Assembly: GCF_014195445.1 (NCBI RefSeq)
Contig: NZ_JACIBT010000002.1
Span: forward strand, 124,001 to 188,000
Source of the DNA: Garicola koreensis
Lineage (GTDB): Bacteria > Actinomycetota > Actinomycetes > Actinomycetales > Micrococcaceae
Length of the DNA stretch: 64,000 nucleotides
Direction of reading: 5' to 3'
In this document: positions 43,831-53,248 of the stretch, one piece after another
Layout: every line of letters begins with the position of its first letter
Numbering within the stretch: position 1 is the first letter of the stretch
Position numbers and translations under genes: made by a program
Notes under the pieces: model-generated
What the model saw: only the letters and a program-made list of their open reading frames with translations
Database searches by the model: none
Told to the model about the DNA's origin: nothing

Positions 43831-44874
43831 TTAGGGTCGGTCGTCGTCGTGAGGGCTCTGCCGGACTGCGCGTGCGGTTTCGACCAGATGGTTTCCGTCT
43901 GCTGTGTTGAGAGCTTCGAGCATGCGGGCTGCCCCGGGTGCCAGGCGGGATCGGCTGGTGGTGGCGCCGTAGATTTCAGCGAGGTTGGCAGCGGCGGCAC
44001 CCAAGGCTGCTGCGGCGTCGTCGTCGGTTTTGCGCAGGATCAGCATGGGCAGATGCAGCTTCAGCAGCCGGTTCCAGTAGTCGGCGCGCATCCGGCCGGC
44101 CACCTGGGCCGTCTTACCGCCTTCGCCGCGCGCCAGGGCGAGGACGCCGAAGCAGTCGTGGAGGAAGCGCAGCTGCTCAGTGGGGGAGCGGGCTGCCCGC
44201 GAGATGTGGCCCGGTCCGCCGTCGTGGTCTGCGGCTAGGGTGATGAAGTAGCAGTCGACGCTGTTGACGAAGGACACCCGCCCAGCGTGCAGAAACGCGC
44301 TGAGCATGAAGGGGTGGTCGTTGGCGTAGTTCAGCTGCGGATTGAACCGGTAGCCCAGCCGGCGCAGAAACGTGGTGCGGAACAGCTTCTGGATGTGCAG
44401 AGAGTTCAGCCAGCCGGGGTGATAGTCGTGGACTTCGGGCAGCTCCTCAGCACCCAGCACGTTGGGCGCGGAGCGGTCCACGCCGACATAGCGACCCACC
44501 ACGACGTCGCAGCGGTGCCTGCGGGCCGAGGCGGTCATAGCGCTCAGTGCTTTGGGCCCGAGGTAGTCGTCGGCGTCGACGAAGAAGAGGTACCTGCCCG
44601 TGGCGGTCTCCAGGATGCGGTTGCGCCCGGTGGAGGCGTTGCCGGTGTTGGACTGCCGCATGACTTTGAACCGCGCCCACGGGGCGGCCGCGCGGAACCG
44701 GCGAGCCTGGGCCAGGGTGTCATCGGTGGAGCCGTCGTCGACGATCAGCACCTCGATCCGTGAGGCGCCCAGCGACTGCTCGGCCACTGACTGCAGGCAC
44801 CGGCCGATCGTGGCTGCGCTGTTGTAGCTGGTGACACCAACGGTGACCAGGGGGCGCTTGAACGTTTTCCTCAC
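43831..44874 (-). CDS. Family 2 glycosyltransferase
   Basis: A 347-residue GT-A enzyme. The nucleotide-binding strand is LVTVGVTSYNSAATIGRCLQ at the N-terminus, with VLIVDDGSTDDTLA, the SNTGNASTGRNR loop and the metal-binding FFVDADDYLGP. A late FRTTFLRRLGYRF and a short C-terminal Ala-rich helical tail complete it. The pattern is that of teichoic-acid and capsule transferases such as TarS or EpsJ-like enzymes. It is the first polymer gene after the defence remnants and is divergent from the GMC oxidoreductase. Donor and acceptor are unknown. Confidence 0.88.
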   Translation of the reverse strand: MRKTFKRPLVTVGVTSYNSAATIGRCLQSVAEQSLGASRIEVLIVDDGSTDDTLAQARRFRAAAPWARFKVMRQSNTGNASTGRNRILETATGRYLFFVDADDYLGPKALSAMTASARRHRCDVVVGRYVGVDRSAPNVLGAEELPEVHDYHPGWLNSLHIQKLFRTTFLRRLGYRFNPQLNYANDHPFMLSAFLHAGRVSFVNSVDCYFITLAADHDGGPGHISRAARSPTEQLRFLHDCFGVLALARGEGGKTAQVAGRMRADYWNRLLKLHLPMLILRKTDDDAAAALGAAAANLAEIYGATTSRSRLAPGAARMLEALNTADGNHLVETARAVRQSPHDDDRP

Positions 44875-45054
44875 GCAGACCAGCCTATCGGCCGGGCGGA
44901 TCTATGGTGCCGCCACCGCATGGAACTGAGGCTAGGGCTGGCGAGTCAGTGGCGCGAATCGTTGACACTGCACCGGACCCGGGATATGTTCCGGATTACG
45001 TGACGTGTATCACTTTCACAGTGTGGGGGTGCGCGACTTTCCGAGGGGGTTGGA

Positions 45055-46653
45055 ATGACTGACATTTTCGACTACATCATCGTCGGTGCGGGTGCCGCCG
45101 GTGCCACATTGGCAGACGAACTCAGCAAACGCACGAATGCCTCCGTCCTGATTCTGGAAAGCGGCGGTCCGGACCGTGATCCACTCATTCACATCCCGAA
45201 GGGGTTCTTCTTTCTGTACGGAGGGAAGAAGCATTCGTTCTACTACAGCACCAAGCCAGTGCGGCAGTCCGGCCAGCCTGATTCCTGGCAGCGTGGGCGG
45301 GTGGATGGTGGATCCACCTCCCTGAACGGCATGCAATATGACCGCGCGGGCCAGCACTACTGGGACTCCGTGGCTCAGACCGCAGACTCCCGGTGGGCCT
45401 GGGATCAGGTGCTGGATAATTACCGGGCCTTGGAAAATCACGACCTGGGCGCCTCCGAAGTACGTGGGGTTGCCGGGCCGCTGTCTATTATGACCACCCG
45501 AGATCCCGAACCCATCAACGACGCGGTCGTCGAAGCTGCCGAGGCCTACGGTCTGCCATGGACCGACGACCTCAATGAGCACGACGGCGAACGAATCTCC
45601 TATATCCCCAACACGATCAAGAACGGACGTCGCCACAGCACCTCAGCGGCGTTCCTGGCTTCCGCACGGAAGCGAAGCAACGTCACCCACGTGCATCACG
45701 CGCACGCATTCCGTGTGCACTTTGACGGCACTCGGGCCACCGGGATCGAAGCCGTGGTCAGGGGTCAGCGGCGGCTGTTCTATGCCAACCGAGAGATCAT
45801 CCTCTCCGGCGGGCCACTGGAGACCCCCATGCTGCTGGAGCGCTCCGGGGTGGGCCAACCAGAGGTGCTGAACAGGATCGGCGTCAAAACGGTGGCCGAA
45901 AGCCCACATGTCGGTGAGCATGCCGTCGAGCAGCGCATGTTCGCCTACCAGTGGAAGATCAAGGAGACATTGGGGCCGGGCTATAGTCAGCAGCTGTCCA
46001 CCAAGCTGCAGCAGCTGCGGGCAGGTCTGATGTGGCTGGTAAACCGCGGCGGACTCATGGGCACCGGAGGCTATGACTTGGCGGCGTTCGCCAAATCCCA
46101 ACAGGAGCTCGACGTGCCGGATCTGTTTCTGATGTTCAACCCCCTGCTGCTGGACCTCTCCGCCGCCGGACTGGCGGTCGCCAAAGACCCCGGCATCAGT
46201 GGGGCGGGGTACCTGGTGACACCCACAACCGAGAGTTCCATCCACGCCACCGGTCAAGACCCCTTTGCCCCACCTGAGATCGACGCCCGGTACTTGGAAG
46301 ACGACGCCGAACAGGTCGCTCAGCACCGCGGTATGCAGATCGCCCGCGACATCATGTCCCAGCATCCGTTGGCCGACTTGGTGGTGGAGGAGCAGGCGCC
46401 TGGGCCCGCGGTGCGCAGCAAAGAAGACGTCATCGCCCACTCGTGGTTGAGTGGGCACGCTCTGCACGGCTGCGGTACGACACGGATGGGATCCGACGAC
46501 GATGCCGTCGTCGACCCGAGTCTGCGCGTGCGTGGTGTGGAGGGCCTGCGCGTCGCCGACGCCTCGGTGCTGCCGCGTCAGCCGGGAAACAGTATGGCGC
46601 CGTCCATTCTGGTCGGCGCCCGGGCAGCCCGCTTCATCGCGGAGGAGGCGTAA
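45055..46653 (+). CDS. GMC-family FAD-dependent oxidoreductase
   Basis: A 532-residue glucose-methanol-choline oxidoreductase, similar in plan to choline dehydrogenase. The FAD site is FDYIIVGAGAAGATLADELS at the N-terminus. Next are the GMC signature regions (GRVDGGSTSLNGMQYDRAGQ and EIILSGGPLETPMLLERSGV). The C-terminus has HALHGCGTTRMGSDDD with the catalytic His in SWLSGHALHG and the late ADASVLPRQPGNSMAPS. It oxidises an alcohol with FAD. Its place before the CMP-sugar synthetase suggests it may oxidise a sugar or polyol for the polymer, but no specific substrate is shown. ATG 45055 follows GGGGGTTGGA. Confidence 0.9.
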   Translation: MTDIFDYIIVGAGAAGATLADELSKRTNASVLILESGGPDRDPLIHIPKGFFFLYGGKKHSFYYSTKPVRQSGQPDSWQRGRVDGGSTSLNGMQYDRAGQHYWDSVAQTADSRWAWDQVLDNYRALENHDLGASEVRGVAGPLSIMTTRDPEPINDAVVEAAEAYGLPWTDDLNEHDGERISYIPNTIKNGRRHSTSAAFLASARKRSNVTHVHHAHAFRVHFDGTRATGIEAVVRGQRRLFYANREIILSGGPLETPMLLERSGVGQPEVLNRIGVKTVAESPHVGEHAVEQRMFAYQWKIKETLGPGYSQQLSTKLQQLRAGLMWLVNRGGLMGTGGYDLAAFAKSQQELDVPDLFLMFNPLLLDLSAAGLAVAKDPGISGAGYLVTPTTESSIHATGQDPFAPPEIDARYLEDDAEQVAQHRGMQIARDIMSQHPLADLVVEEQAPGPAVRSKEDVIAHSWLSGHALHGCGTTRMGSDDDAVVDPSLRVRGVEGLRVADASVLPRQPGNSMAPSILVGARAARFIAEEA

Positions 46654-46767
46654 TACCGCGGAGTCGCCATGAGCTGCGGAACACCGATAGCCGCACGCCT
46701 GACGCACTTGAACGGGTTGACTCGCCGCCGTCGTATACACTGCATCGTGGACCGAATGGAGACACCT

Positions 46768-47487
46768 GTGCAGACTGACCCGATCATCGCCGTCGTGCCC
46801 TGCCGTGCTGGTAGCGAGCGGGTGAAGAACAAGAACACCCGGCCCTTCGCCGGGTTCGACGGTGGCCTCTTGGAACTGAAGCTGGCCCAGCTTGCTGCCG
46901 TGGCCGAGCTGGAGGAGATCATCATCTCCACCAATGACCCGGTGGTCAGCGACTACGCCCAGAGGTTCTCCGCGACGCAGGATCGCCGGGTGACTGTGAT
47001 CGAACGGCCCGATGAGCTGGGCCGCTCCTCGACACCGATGAGCGAGTTCATCCAGTATCTGGGGCGCCTGCGTGAGCGCGGCACCATGCTGATGACCCAT
47101 GTGACCCACCCGCTGCTGACCTCCGGGGTGTTCGCCGAGCTGATCAGCTCCTGGCGGCAAGCCCACGCCCAGGGCCACGACAGTCTGCTGACGGTCACCA
47201 AGCTGCACACCTTCCTGTGGGACGCCTCCGGCAGACCCTTCAACTACGACGACGCCGAAGAGAAGTGGCCGCGCAGCCAGGACATTGAGCCGCTGTTCGA
47301 GGTGAACCACGCCGCGTACCTGATCCCGTTCTCCCGTGTGGGAGAGGTCGGTGACCGGGTGGGGGAGAACCCCTATATGCATGAAATGTCCGGCGAAGCG
47401 GTGATGGACATCGACTGGGAAGATCAGTTCCAGCTGCTGCAGGACCTGGCCGAAGCCAAGCAGATGCGCGACCACAGCTTGATCTGA
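46768..47487 (+). CDS. NeuA-like CMP-ulosonate synthetase
   Basis: A 239-residue cytidylyltransferase of the acylneuraminate family, activating a nonulosonic acid as its CMP sugar. Signatures are IIAVVPCRAGSERVKNKNTR (CTP loop), IIISTNDPVVSDYAQRF, MLMTHVTHPLLTSGVF (nucleotide and metal region), LFEVNHAAYLIPFS and an acidic DIDWEDQFQLL. I place the start at GTG 46768 (GGAG six bases upstream); the listed longer frames to 46756 or 46669 add unlikely residues. It partners functionally with the NeuB-type synthase at 3.6 kb even though 41 kb apart, and with the GT29-like genes just downstream. A second CMP-synthetase (KdsB-like) at 28 kb implies two ulosonic sugars or redundancy. Confidence 0.88.
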   Translation: MQTDPIIAVVPCRAGSERVKNKNTRPFAGFDGGLLELKLAQLAAVAELEEIIISTNDPVVSDYAQRFSATQDRRVTVIERPDELGRSSTPMSEFIQYLGRLRERGTMLMTHVTHPLLTSGVFAELISSWRQAHAQGHDSLLTVTKLHTFLWDASGRPFNYDDAEEKWPRSQDIEPLFEVNHAAYLIPFSRVGEVGDRVGENPYMHEMSGEAVMDIDWEDQFQLLQDLAEAKQMRDHSLI

Positions 47488-47645
47488 GGGGAGCACTCGG
47501 GTCTTGCTCCGTCCAATACGTGGGCTCCGTTCAAAAATGGGCAACGTTCAGCATGACTGAATATCGACAACTAGTGAATGCCTGCAGCGACGGGCGTCCC
47601 CGGAACCGTGCCAAAATGGGTCAGAACAAGGCAGGTGAACCGCAG

Positions 47646-49445
47646 ATGGCCAGGCGTCGTCGTCGTACTGTGGCTTCTGCTGTGGTCGGTGCCCTGCTCC
47701 TGGGGGTTGTCGCAGCACCGCCAGCCAGTGCGTATTCGGATCCCGGCGAGGTGCCCAATCCCTTCCAGGACTACAGCGCTCGCGACTACGCCGATGCGCT
47801 GTGGAACTTAGAGACCAGCACCTATGTGCGCACCTACGAGCGTGAGTCCGGTGACGACTGCGACACCCTGACCTACGAGGTGAGCCACCCCTTGGGGCTG
47901 GAAGCCGAGCGAACCTTCGTGCACATCTCCGATGAGGACGACTGGTGGTGCTCCGGCGACGAGGCCGATGAGCTGCGCGAGGAGTTCGACGAGCGTGACG
48001 ACGAGGACGAGAACTTCTACCACGGCCGACCCTACGAGAATGTGACCCAGCGCGAGCCCTACTTCGGCACCTGGGCCGATGTGACCGGCAACGGGGTGAG
48101 CTCTCGCACCGAGATCCACGCCCGCGACCTGGGCAACGCCACCTTCAGCGTCTCCGGCACCTACCGCGACCACTACAGCGGCGAGGAGGTGAACATCGCC
48201 GAGACCGAGACCCACGGTGAGCACATGATCCCCGTGGGTCACACCTGGCCGGAGATGCAGCACCGCAGCCGCGAGGAGCGGGTCGCCTACTACAACGATG
48301 CGATGAACCTCACCAGCACTGTGGGCTCAACGAACCGGGAGAAGGCCGGCCACACTCCCTCTGAATGGATGCCCTCTGACGAGGACGCGCACTGCGCCTA
48401 CGCGATGACGTGGACCCACAGTGCCAATAAGCACCGGATCTCGCTGTACCAGCGCGACGTCGACCACCTGCGCCAGCTGCTGTGGGGCTGCCTGGAGGGG
48501 GAGCTCGGCGAGGAGCTCGACGGCGCCGAGACACGTGGCGACCAGCGCAGCGACGATTTGGACTGGCAGTCCCTGCCTCCGGACTCCGATCCTGCTGAGG
48601 TCTCCGAGGGGGAGGGCGGTGGTCCCGGTGAGCACTACACCACCCGGGACTACACCGACGCGGTCTGGAACCTGGAGAACTACGTGCGGGTTCGCAGTGT
48701 GGAGCGTGAAGAGCATGAGGACTGCGATGTGCAGACCTACACCACAGCTGGGCCGCGCGGCGGGTCGACGCTGACCTATGCGCGGGTGATCTCGCCGGAG
48801 AATACCTACTGCAGCGGCGAGGAAGGTGATGAGCTGCGTGAGGAGCTGCAGCAGCGGGCCGAAGACGACGCGGCCGTCTTCCACTCCTCTCCGATGGATG
48901 GGAACCGCCGCGACTACTTCGGCTACTGGAGCATCGACGACGAGGCGATCGACACGCGGAACCATGTGCTGGCTCGTGACCTGACTGAGCTGGAGTGGAA
49001 CGCCACCCAGAACCGAGTGATCGGCGGAGAGTTCTCCGACCCCTATACCGGTGAGCGCGAGGACTACGGGCGAGCAGGAACACGTATCGACCACATCATG
49101 GGCGTCGAGCACGCCTGGGTGGAGATGGAGCACCGCGACGACGACGAGCGGCGAGCCTTCTACAACGACCCGGCGAACCTGCTGGCCACCAGTGCTGGGA
49201 TGCTCCGGCAGAAGAATGCCGACGCGCCGCGGAACTGGATGCCCGACGACGAGAACTTTCACTGCCGGTACGCCATGGCTTGGGTCCACAACGCCGTCAA
49301 GCACGAGGTCTCACTGTTCGCCTCAGACATCGATGAACTGCGCGGGACCCTCTACCGGTGCATTGATCAGCAGACCGACGAGGGCGAGCCCCTGCAGACG
49401 CAACGACGAGCCGGACTCGAATGGACCAGCCTTCCGCCCTATTGA
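47646..49445 (+). CDS. Secreted protein with two tandem HNH-like (DUF1524-type) domains
   Basis: A 599-residue exported protein. ATG 47646 has AGGTGA 8 bases upstream and starts a Sec signal (RRRRRTVASAVVGALLLGVV, then APPASA). The mature part is an internal duplication: repeat 1 (about 40-305) and repeat 2 (about 325-599) each contain DYxDAxWNLE, a central TYRDHYSGEE/FSDPYTGERE block, an HNH-type region and an RxxWMPxDExxHCxYAM segment. Repeat 1 has THGEHMIPVGHTWPEMQHRS with YYNDAMNLTST and CAYAMTWTHSANKH; repeat 2 has RIDHIMGVEHAWVEMEHRDD, lacking the EH of copy 1. It may be a secreted nuclease with one active and one altered site. A glycan role is not supported. Confidence 0.8.
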   Translation: MARRRRRTVASAVVGALLLGVVAAPPASAYSDPGEVPNPFQDYSARDYADALWNLETSTYVRTYERESGDDCDTLTYEVSHPLGLEAERTFVHISDEDDWWCSGDEADELREEFDERDDEDENFYHGRPYENVTQREPYFGTWADVTGNGVSSRTEIHARDLGNATFSVSGTYRDHYSGEEVNIAETETHGEHMIPVGHTWPEMQHRSREERVAYYNDAMNLTSTVGSTNREKAGHTPSEWMPSDEDAHCAYAMTWTHSANKHRISLYQRDVDHLRQLLWGCLEGELGEELDGAETRGDQRSDDLDWQSLPPDSDPAEVSEGEGGGPGEHYTTRDYTDAVWNLENYVRVRSVEREEHEDCDVQTYTTAGPRGGSTLTYARVISPENTYCSGEEGDELREELQQRAEDDAAVFHSSPMDGNRRDYFGYWSIDDEAIDTRNHVLARDLTELEWNATQNRVIGGEFSDPYTGEREDYGRAGTRIDHIMGVEHAWVEMEHRDDDERRAFYNDPANLLATSAGMLRQKNADAPRNWMPDDENFHCRYAMAWVHNAVKHEVSLFASDIDELRGTLYRCIDQQTDEGEPLQTQRRAGLEWTSLPPY

Positions 49446-49551
49446 GGCACACCGCCCACGCCTCTGACGCAAACCGTGCCGGATGCCTCCCATGCTTCAC
49501 CTCACGTTGGTGCGGCAAGGGCGCACTCGGAGGTAATAGACTCGACTGCTG

Positions 49552-51567
49552 ATGGTTAAACCTCTGGTGATCGGCGCCCAAGTGAGTCAGCGCGCTGTGC
49601 GCGCGGTCTCCGCGGTGCCCGGCCTGGACCGGGCCCTGGCCCGCGGCGTCGTCGTCTCCGGGCGGGCAGTGCACCCGCCGGTCCAGGCTGCGATGCGCGG
49701 CGGCCAGTCCGCACTGGGCTCCTTCTACGAACGTGCCGCCACGGTACTGTTCCAGGCCAATCGGGCTGGTGCGCAGGCGCTGCTGCAGAAGACCCGCTTG
49801 GAGTCGCTGGACGCTGACCAGCTGGAACGACTGGCTGTGCGCTACTTCAAGCTCAAGGACTACTCCACAGCGCTGACCATGCGGCGCAAGGCCGCGGAGC
49901 TGCAGCCGAACAACGCCCTGCGCTGGGTGGCGCTGGCTCGGTCCCTGCGGCGCGGCGGAGACGACGCGGTGGTCCATGACACTGTGGCCGGTTTAACCCG
50001 CGGCACCCGGGCCCACACTGAGCAGGCGCGACAGGCCCTGCTCACCGCCCAAGAGTTGGAGCCGGACAACGCCTACCTGCTGCATGAGCGCGGCAGACTG
50101 GAATTCAGCCACGGCGATTCGGACACCGGTTTGGAGCTGATGCGCCAGGCCGTAGAGATGCAGCCCCGAGCACAGTGGCTCACTGAGCTGGCCTCCGCAT
50201 ACCGCAAGCCGCATATTGCCGATTTGGACCGGTCTCTGGACGCCTACGAACGTGGCCTGCAGCTCAAACCCACCAGCCCCACCGCGTTCCGCGGCGTCGT
50301 CGTCATGGGGTGCCGGGCCGATCAGGACTGGCCGCGGATGTGGCGCAGCGCCGAACTGTTCGAATCAGCCAAACCGCCCCGCCGGGCAGCGCGCATGCAG
50401 CTGATGGAATGGCTGCGGCCGCTGTTCACCGCTGAGCCGCCACGGGCTGATGTCAGCGCCGCGCTGGTCAACATTCAGTACGCCCAGGCCAAAGGTCTGC
50501 GGCTCTCCTTTCCCACCACCTCGCTGATCGTCTACCGGCTGCAGTTCGCCCAACGGATGAAACCAGCCTTCGCGATGCGCCGCGGCCTCGCTGAGCGCTC
50601 CCTGGACTGGTTGGGAACCTCATCCGCGGAGCACAGCCGGCACCGGCAGAAGGTGCTGGCCGCGCTGACCTACTTGCAGCGCTATGAGCAGGCGCAGGCG
50701 CTCATCGACCCGATGCCGTGGCAGCCGCACAACGACCTGGAACGCCACCGGTTGGAGAAGATGGCCGCCGACGTGCACCTGATCCAAGGCCGGATGCAGC
50801 CGCTGGTCGACTACGCCGTCCGCCGTGCTCAGGACACCCCCATGCACGGTGAGGAGCGGATGGCTCGGCTGCTCCGCGGCAAGCGAGTCGCCGTCGTCGG
50901 GCCAGCAGACACCGGGGACCGGCTCGGCGCTGACATTGACGACTACGACGTGATCATCCGCCCGCGGCTGATGACCCAGTTCGACGACGAGCAGGCAGCC
51001 CGGCTGGGCACCCGCACCGATATCGCCTACTTCTCCGGCCGGGACATTGCAGCATTCATGGAGGAGGCGTCCGCCGCAGTGGATGCCGGGCAGCTGCAGA
51101 TGGTGGTCGGCCGCGGCCTCAGCATCGACGCGTTCGAGGGGCAGATGCCCGAGTGGCTGCGCTTCTACCGCCACGACTTCTCGCTGGGGTTCCATGGCCC
51201 GCCCATGGGCATCGGCAGGATCCTCTACGACGTGATGCAGTTTGAACCCGCCGAGGTCGGGCTGTTCAACATTGACTTCTTCTCCGGTCAGACCGCGTTC
51301 AGCAAGGGCTACCGGGAGGCGAAGGACCAGGGACCGGGGCCCTATTCGATCGTCAACGAGATTGTGCTGGCCCACGACCTGGCCTTCGAACACCGGCTCA
51401 CCAAGGCCATGACATCCACCGGTGTGCTGCATGCCAAAGGTGTGGCAGCGCAGGTGCTGGCGCTGAGTGAGGCGCAGTACATTGAGAAGTTGGAAACCTC
51501 CCCGGCCCTGAAGACAACGCCGGCCCAGAAGACAACGACCGACGCGGCGGAAGACGACGGCGACTGA
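49552..51567 (+). CDS. TPR protein with C-terminal sialyltransferase (GT29)-like domain
   Basis: A 671-residue protein. The first 430 residues are helical repeats of TPR type (LAVRYFKLKDYSTALTMRRK, ALRWVALARSLRRGGDD, AYLLHERGRLEFSHGDSDTG). From about 443 the fold changes: GKRVAVVGPADTGDRLGADI with DDYDVIIRPRL matches the L-sialylmotif layout of family 29 sialyltransferases (VVGN..G..IDxxDxVxRxN). Downstream blocks include YRHDFSLGFHGPPMGIGRIL and EVGLFNIDFFSGQTAFSKGY. Such a domain would use a CMP-activated sugar, fitting the neighbouring CMP-synthetase. It is paralogous to the next gene, 28 bp downstream. Confidence 0.75.
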   Translation: MVKPLVIGAQVSQRAVRAVSAVPGLDRALARGVVVSGRAVHPPVQAAMRGGQSALGSFYERAATVLFQANRAGAQALLQKTRLESLDADQLERLAVRYFKLKDYSTALTMRRKAAELQPNNALRWVALARSLRRGGDDAVVHDTVAGLTRGTRAHTEQARQALLTAQELEPDNAYLLHERGRLEFSHGDSDTGLELMRQAVEMQPRAQWLTELASAYRKPHIADLDRSLDAYERGLQLKPTSPTAFRGVVVMGCRADQDWPRMWRSAELFESAKPPRRAARMQLMEWLRPLFTAEPPRADVSAALVNIQYAQAKGLRLSFPTTSLIVYRLQFAQRMKPAFAMRRGLAERSLDWLGTSSAEHSRHRQKVLAALTYLQRYEQAQALIDPMPWQPHNDLERHRLEKMAADVHLIQGRMQPLVDYAVRRAQDTPMHGEERMARLLRGKRVAVVGPADTGDRLGADIDDYDVIIRPRLMTQFDDEQAARLGTRTDIAYFSGRDIAAFMEEASAAVDAGQLQMVVGRGLSIDAFEGQMPEWLRFYRHDFSLGFHGPPMGIGRILYDVMQFEPAEVGLFNIDFFSGQTAFSKGYREAKDQGPGPYSIVNEIVLAHDLAFEHRLTKAMTSTGVLHAKGVAAQVLALSEAQYIEKLETSPALKTTPAQKTTTDAAEDDGD

Positions 51568-51595
51568 ATGGTGGTACCTGAGTGGTGAGATCTCG

Positions 51596-53248
51596 GTGGC
51601 GCTGAGTCTGCACGGGCTGCGCGGCAAGATCGCGGCCGCCGCGGTGGTGAAGAGTGCTGCCTGGCGCCTCGGCCGGGTGCCCGGTGGGGCCAGGGTGGTC
51701 AACACCGTGGCCTCCCGTGTGGACCCCGGAGGGGAGGCCACCGACAGTTACCGCGGACTGCTGGCCGGGCTGCTCTATGACACCACCCAGCACGACGACG
51801 GGCACGAGCCGGTCTACGACCCAGTGGCCGGCATCGTCGTCGGAACCGCCACCAGTCCCACTCCGGTCTCCGAGTTGTCCGAGGCGGCCTACTCCTATCC
51901 CACGGCGGGCAAGCACCTTGCGGCTGCGGCAGCCTACCGCAAGCCCTACGTCGCAGACTTTGACGCCGCCTACCGCCACTACGAGCGGGCCCACCGGCTG
52001 AACCCCAATGACCTGCGGACCGTCGAGGGCATCGTCACCCTCGGTGCCCGCACCCACTACGACTGGCGGCGCATCTGGGGCCACGCAGTGCAGCTGAAGC
52101 CACGCAGCGGCCGGCTGGCCGACCAGCAGCTGTGGGAGGCGGTGGGCCGACTGTTCCGCCAGGAACCCAGTGCTGATGCGCTCGCCGACGCAGTCGCGGC
52201 CCTCGAGGCACGCGGAGACGAACTGGCCCACCTGCACCAACTGATGCTCGATGTGCTGAGCATTCGGCTGCAGTTCCTCGGCCAGTTCCGGCCCGCTTTT
52301 GCGCTGCGGGCGCTGATGGCCCGCAACCGCGTCACCGAACTGCGCGGCATCCCGCTGGAGTCCACCCTGTGGCTGCGGCACCTGCTGGGAGCCCACGCCT
52401 ATCTGCAGGATGATGAGCAGCTGGTGGCCGCCGCAGACCGGCCCCGGGTGACGGTGCTCAACCGCCGGGTGGAAACCCAAGTGGAGAAGCTGCGTGCCGA
52501 CGTCGCACTCTTCCGCGGCGATGCCCGACCCGTAGCAGAGCACGCGCGCCAGCGCCGCAGCGACCTGCCGCTGCCCGGCGATGACCGGATGGAACAGCTC
52601 GTGACGGGCAGCCGGATTGCGGTGGTGGGTCCGGCGGCGGCTGAGGAGCAGTTCGGTGAACAGATTGAGGACCACGACGTCGTCGTGCGCACCCGGCACC
52701 TGGCCGCACCGACTGCTGAGCAGGCCGCTCGCGTGGGATCGCGCACCGATATGGCCTACTACTCCGGCCGGGACCTGTGGGAAGGCTACGAGCCGATCGC
52801 CGCCGCCGCTGAGGCGGGGGAGATCCAGCTGGCGGTCACCCGGCCCTTCTACGTCGACGCCATGGCAGAACCGCCCAGCTGGCTGCGCTTCGCGCGGTTC
52901 GAGTACGGACTGTACTTCCGCGGCGCTCCGCAGGGGATCCAACGCATCATCTATGACCTGCTGCAGTTCCAACCCGCCCAGATCAGCGTCTTCCACGCCG
53001 ACTTCTACGCCGGTGAGCACGCGGCAGTACCTGGCTACCGGGCAGGATACGGAGGCTTCGGCCCCTATGCGGCCACCAACGACGTGGTGGTCATGCACGA
53101 CGTGGCCTACGAGTTCCGGGTCATGCAGAAACTCATGGGCACCGGTCTGATCACTGCGTACGGGGCCGCCGCCGAGGTGCTGCAGCTGAATGAAGGGGCC
53201 TATCTGCAGCGCGTGGAGCAGGGGCCATTGGGAAGGGGAAGGAATTGA
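51596..53248 (+). CDS. TPR protein with C-terminal sialyltransferase (GT29)-like domain, second copy
   Basis: A 550-residue paralogue of the preceding gene with the same order of parts but a shorter helical N-terminus. TPR-like sequence (AAAYRKPYVADFDAAYRHYE, RAHRLNPNDLRTVEGIVTLG) leads to the GT29-like domain near residue 336 (SRIAVVGPAAAEEQFGEQIE with DHDVVVRTRHL), then YYSGRDLWEGY, FARFEYGLYFRGAPQGIQRI and ISVFHADFYAGEHAAVPGYR. Tandem duplication followed by divergence is likely, perhaps giving two linkage specificities. GTG 51596 is the start. Its stop overlaps the TTG of the next gene (TTGA). Confidence 0.75.
   Translation: MALSLHGLRGKIAAAAVVKSAAWRLGRVPGGARVVNTVASRVDPGGEATDSYRGLLAGLLYDTTQHDDGHEPVYDPVAGIVVGTATSPTPVSELSEAAYSYPTAGKHLAAAAAYRKPYVADFDAAYRHYERAHRLNPNDLRTVEGIVTLGARTHYDWRRIWGHAVQLKPRSGRLADQQLWEAVGRLFRQEPSADALADAVAALEARGDELAHLHQLMLDVLSIRLQFLGQFRPAFALRALMARNRVTELRGIPLESTLWLRHLLGAHAYLQDDEQLVAAADRPRVTVLNRRVETQVEKLRADVALFRGDARPVAEHARQRRSDLPLPGDDRMEQLVTGSRIAVVGPAAAEEQFGEQIEDHDVVVRTRHLAAPTAEQAARVGSRTDMAYYSGRDLWEGYEPIAAAAEAGEIQLAVTRPFYVDAMAEPPSWLRFARFEYGLYFRGAPQGIQRIIYDLLQFQPAQISVFHADFYAGEHAAVPGYRAGYGGFGPYAATNDVVVMHDVAYEFRVMQKLMGTGLITAYGAAAEVLQLNEGAYLQRVEQGPLGRGRN

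Noticed and set aside
45643-47544. 633-residue minus-strand frame
   Set aside because: Lies opposite the clear GMC oxidoreductase and CMP-synthetase genes; residue composition is typical of antisense GC-rich frames.
51398-53098. 566-residue minus-strand frame, and the 50620-51741 frame
   Set aside because: Antisense to the two TPR-GT29-like genes, which have real motifs.
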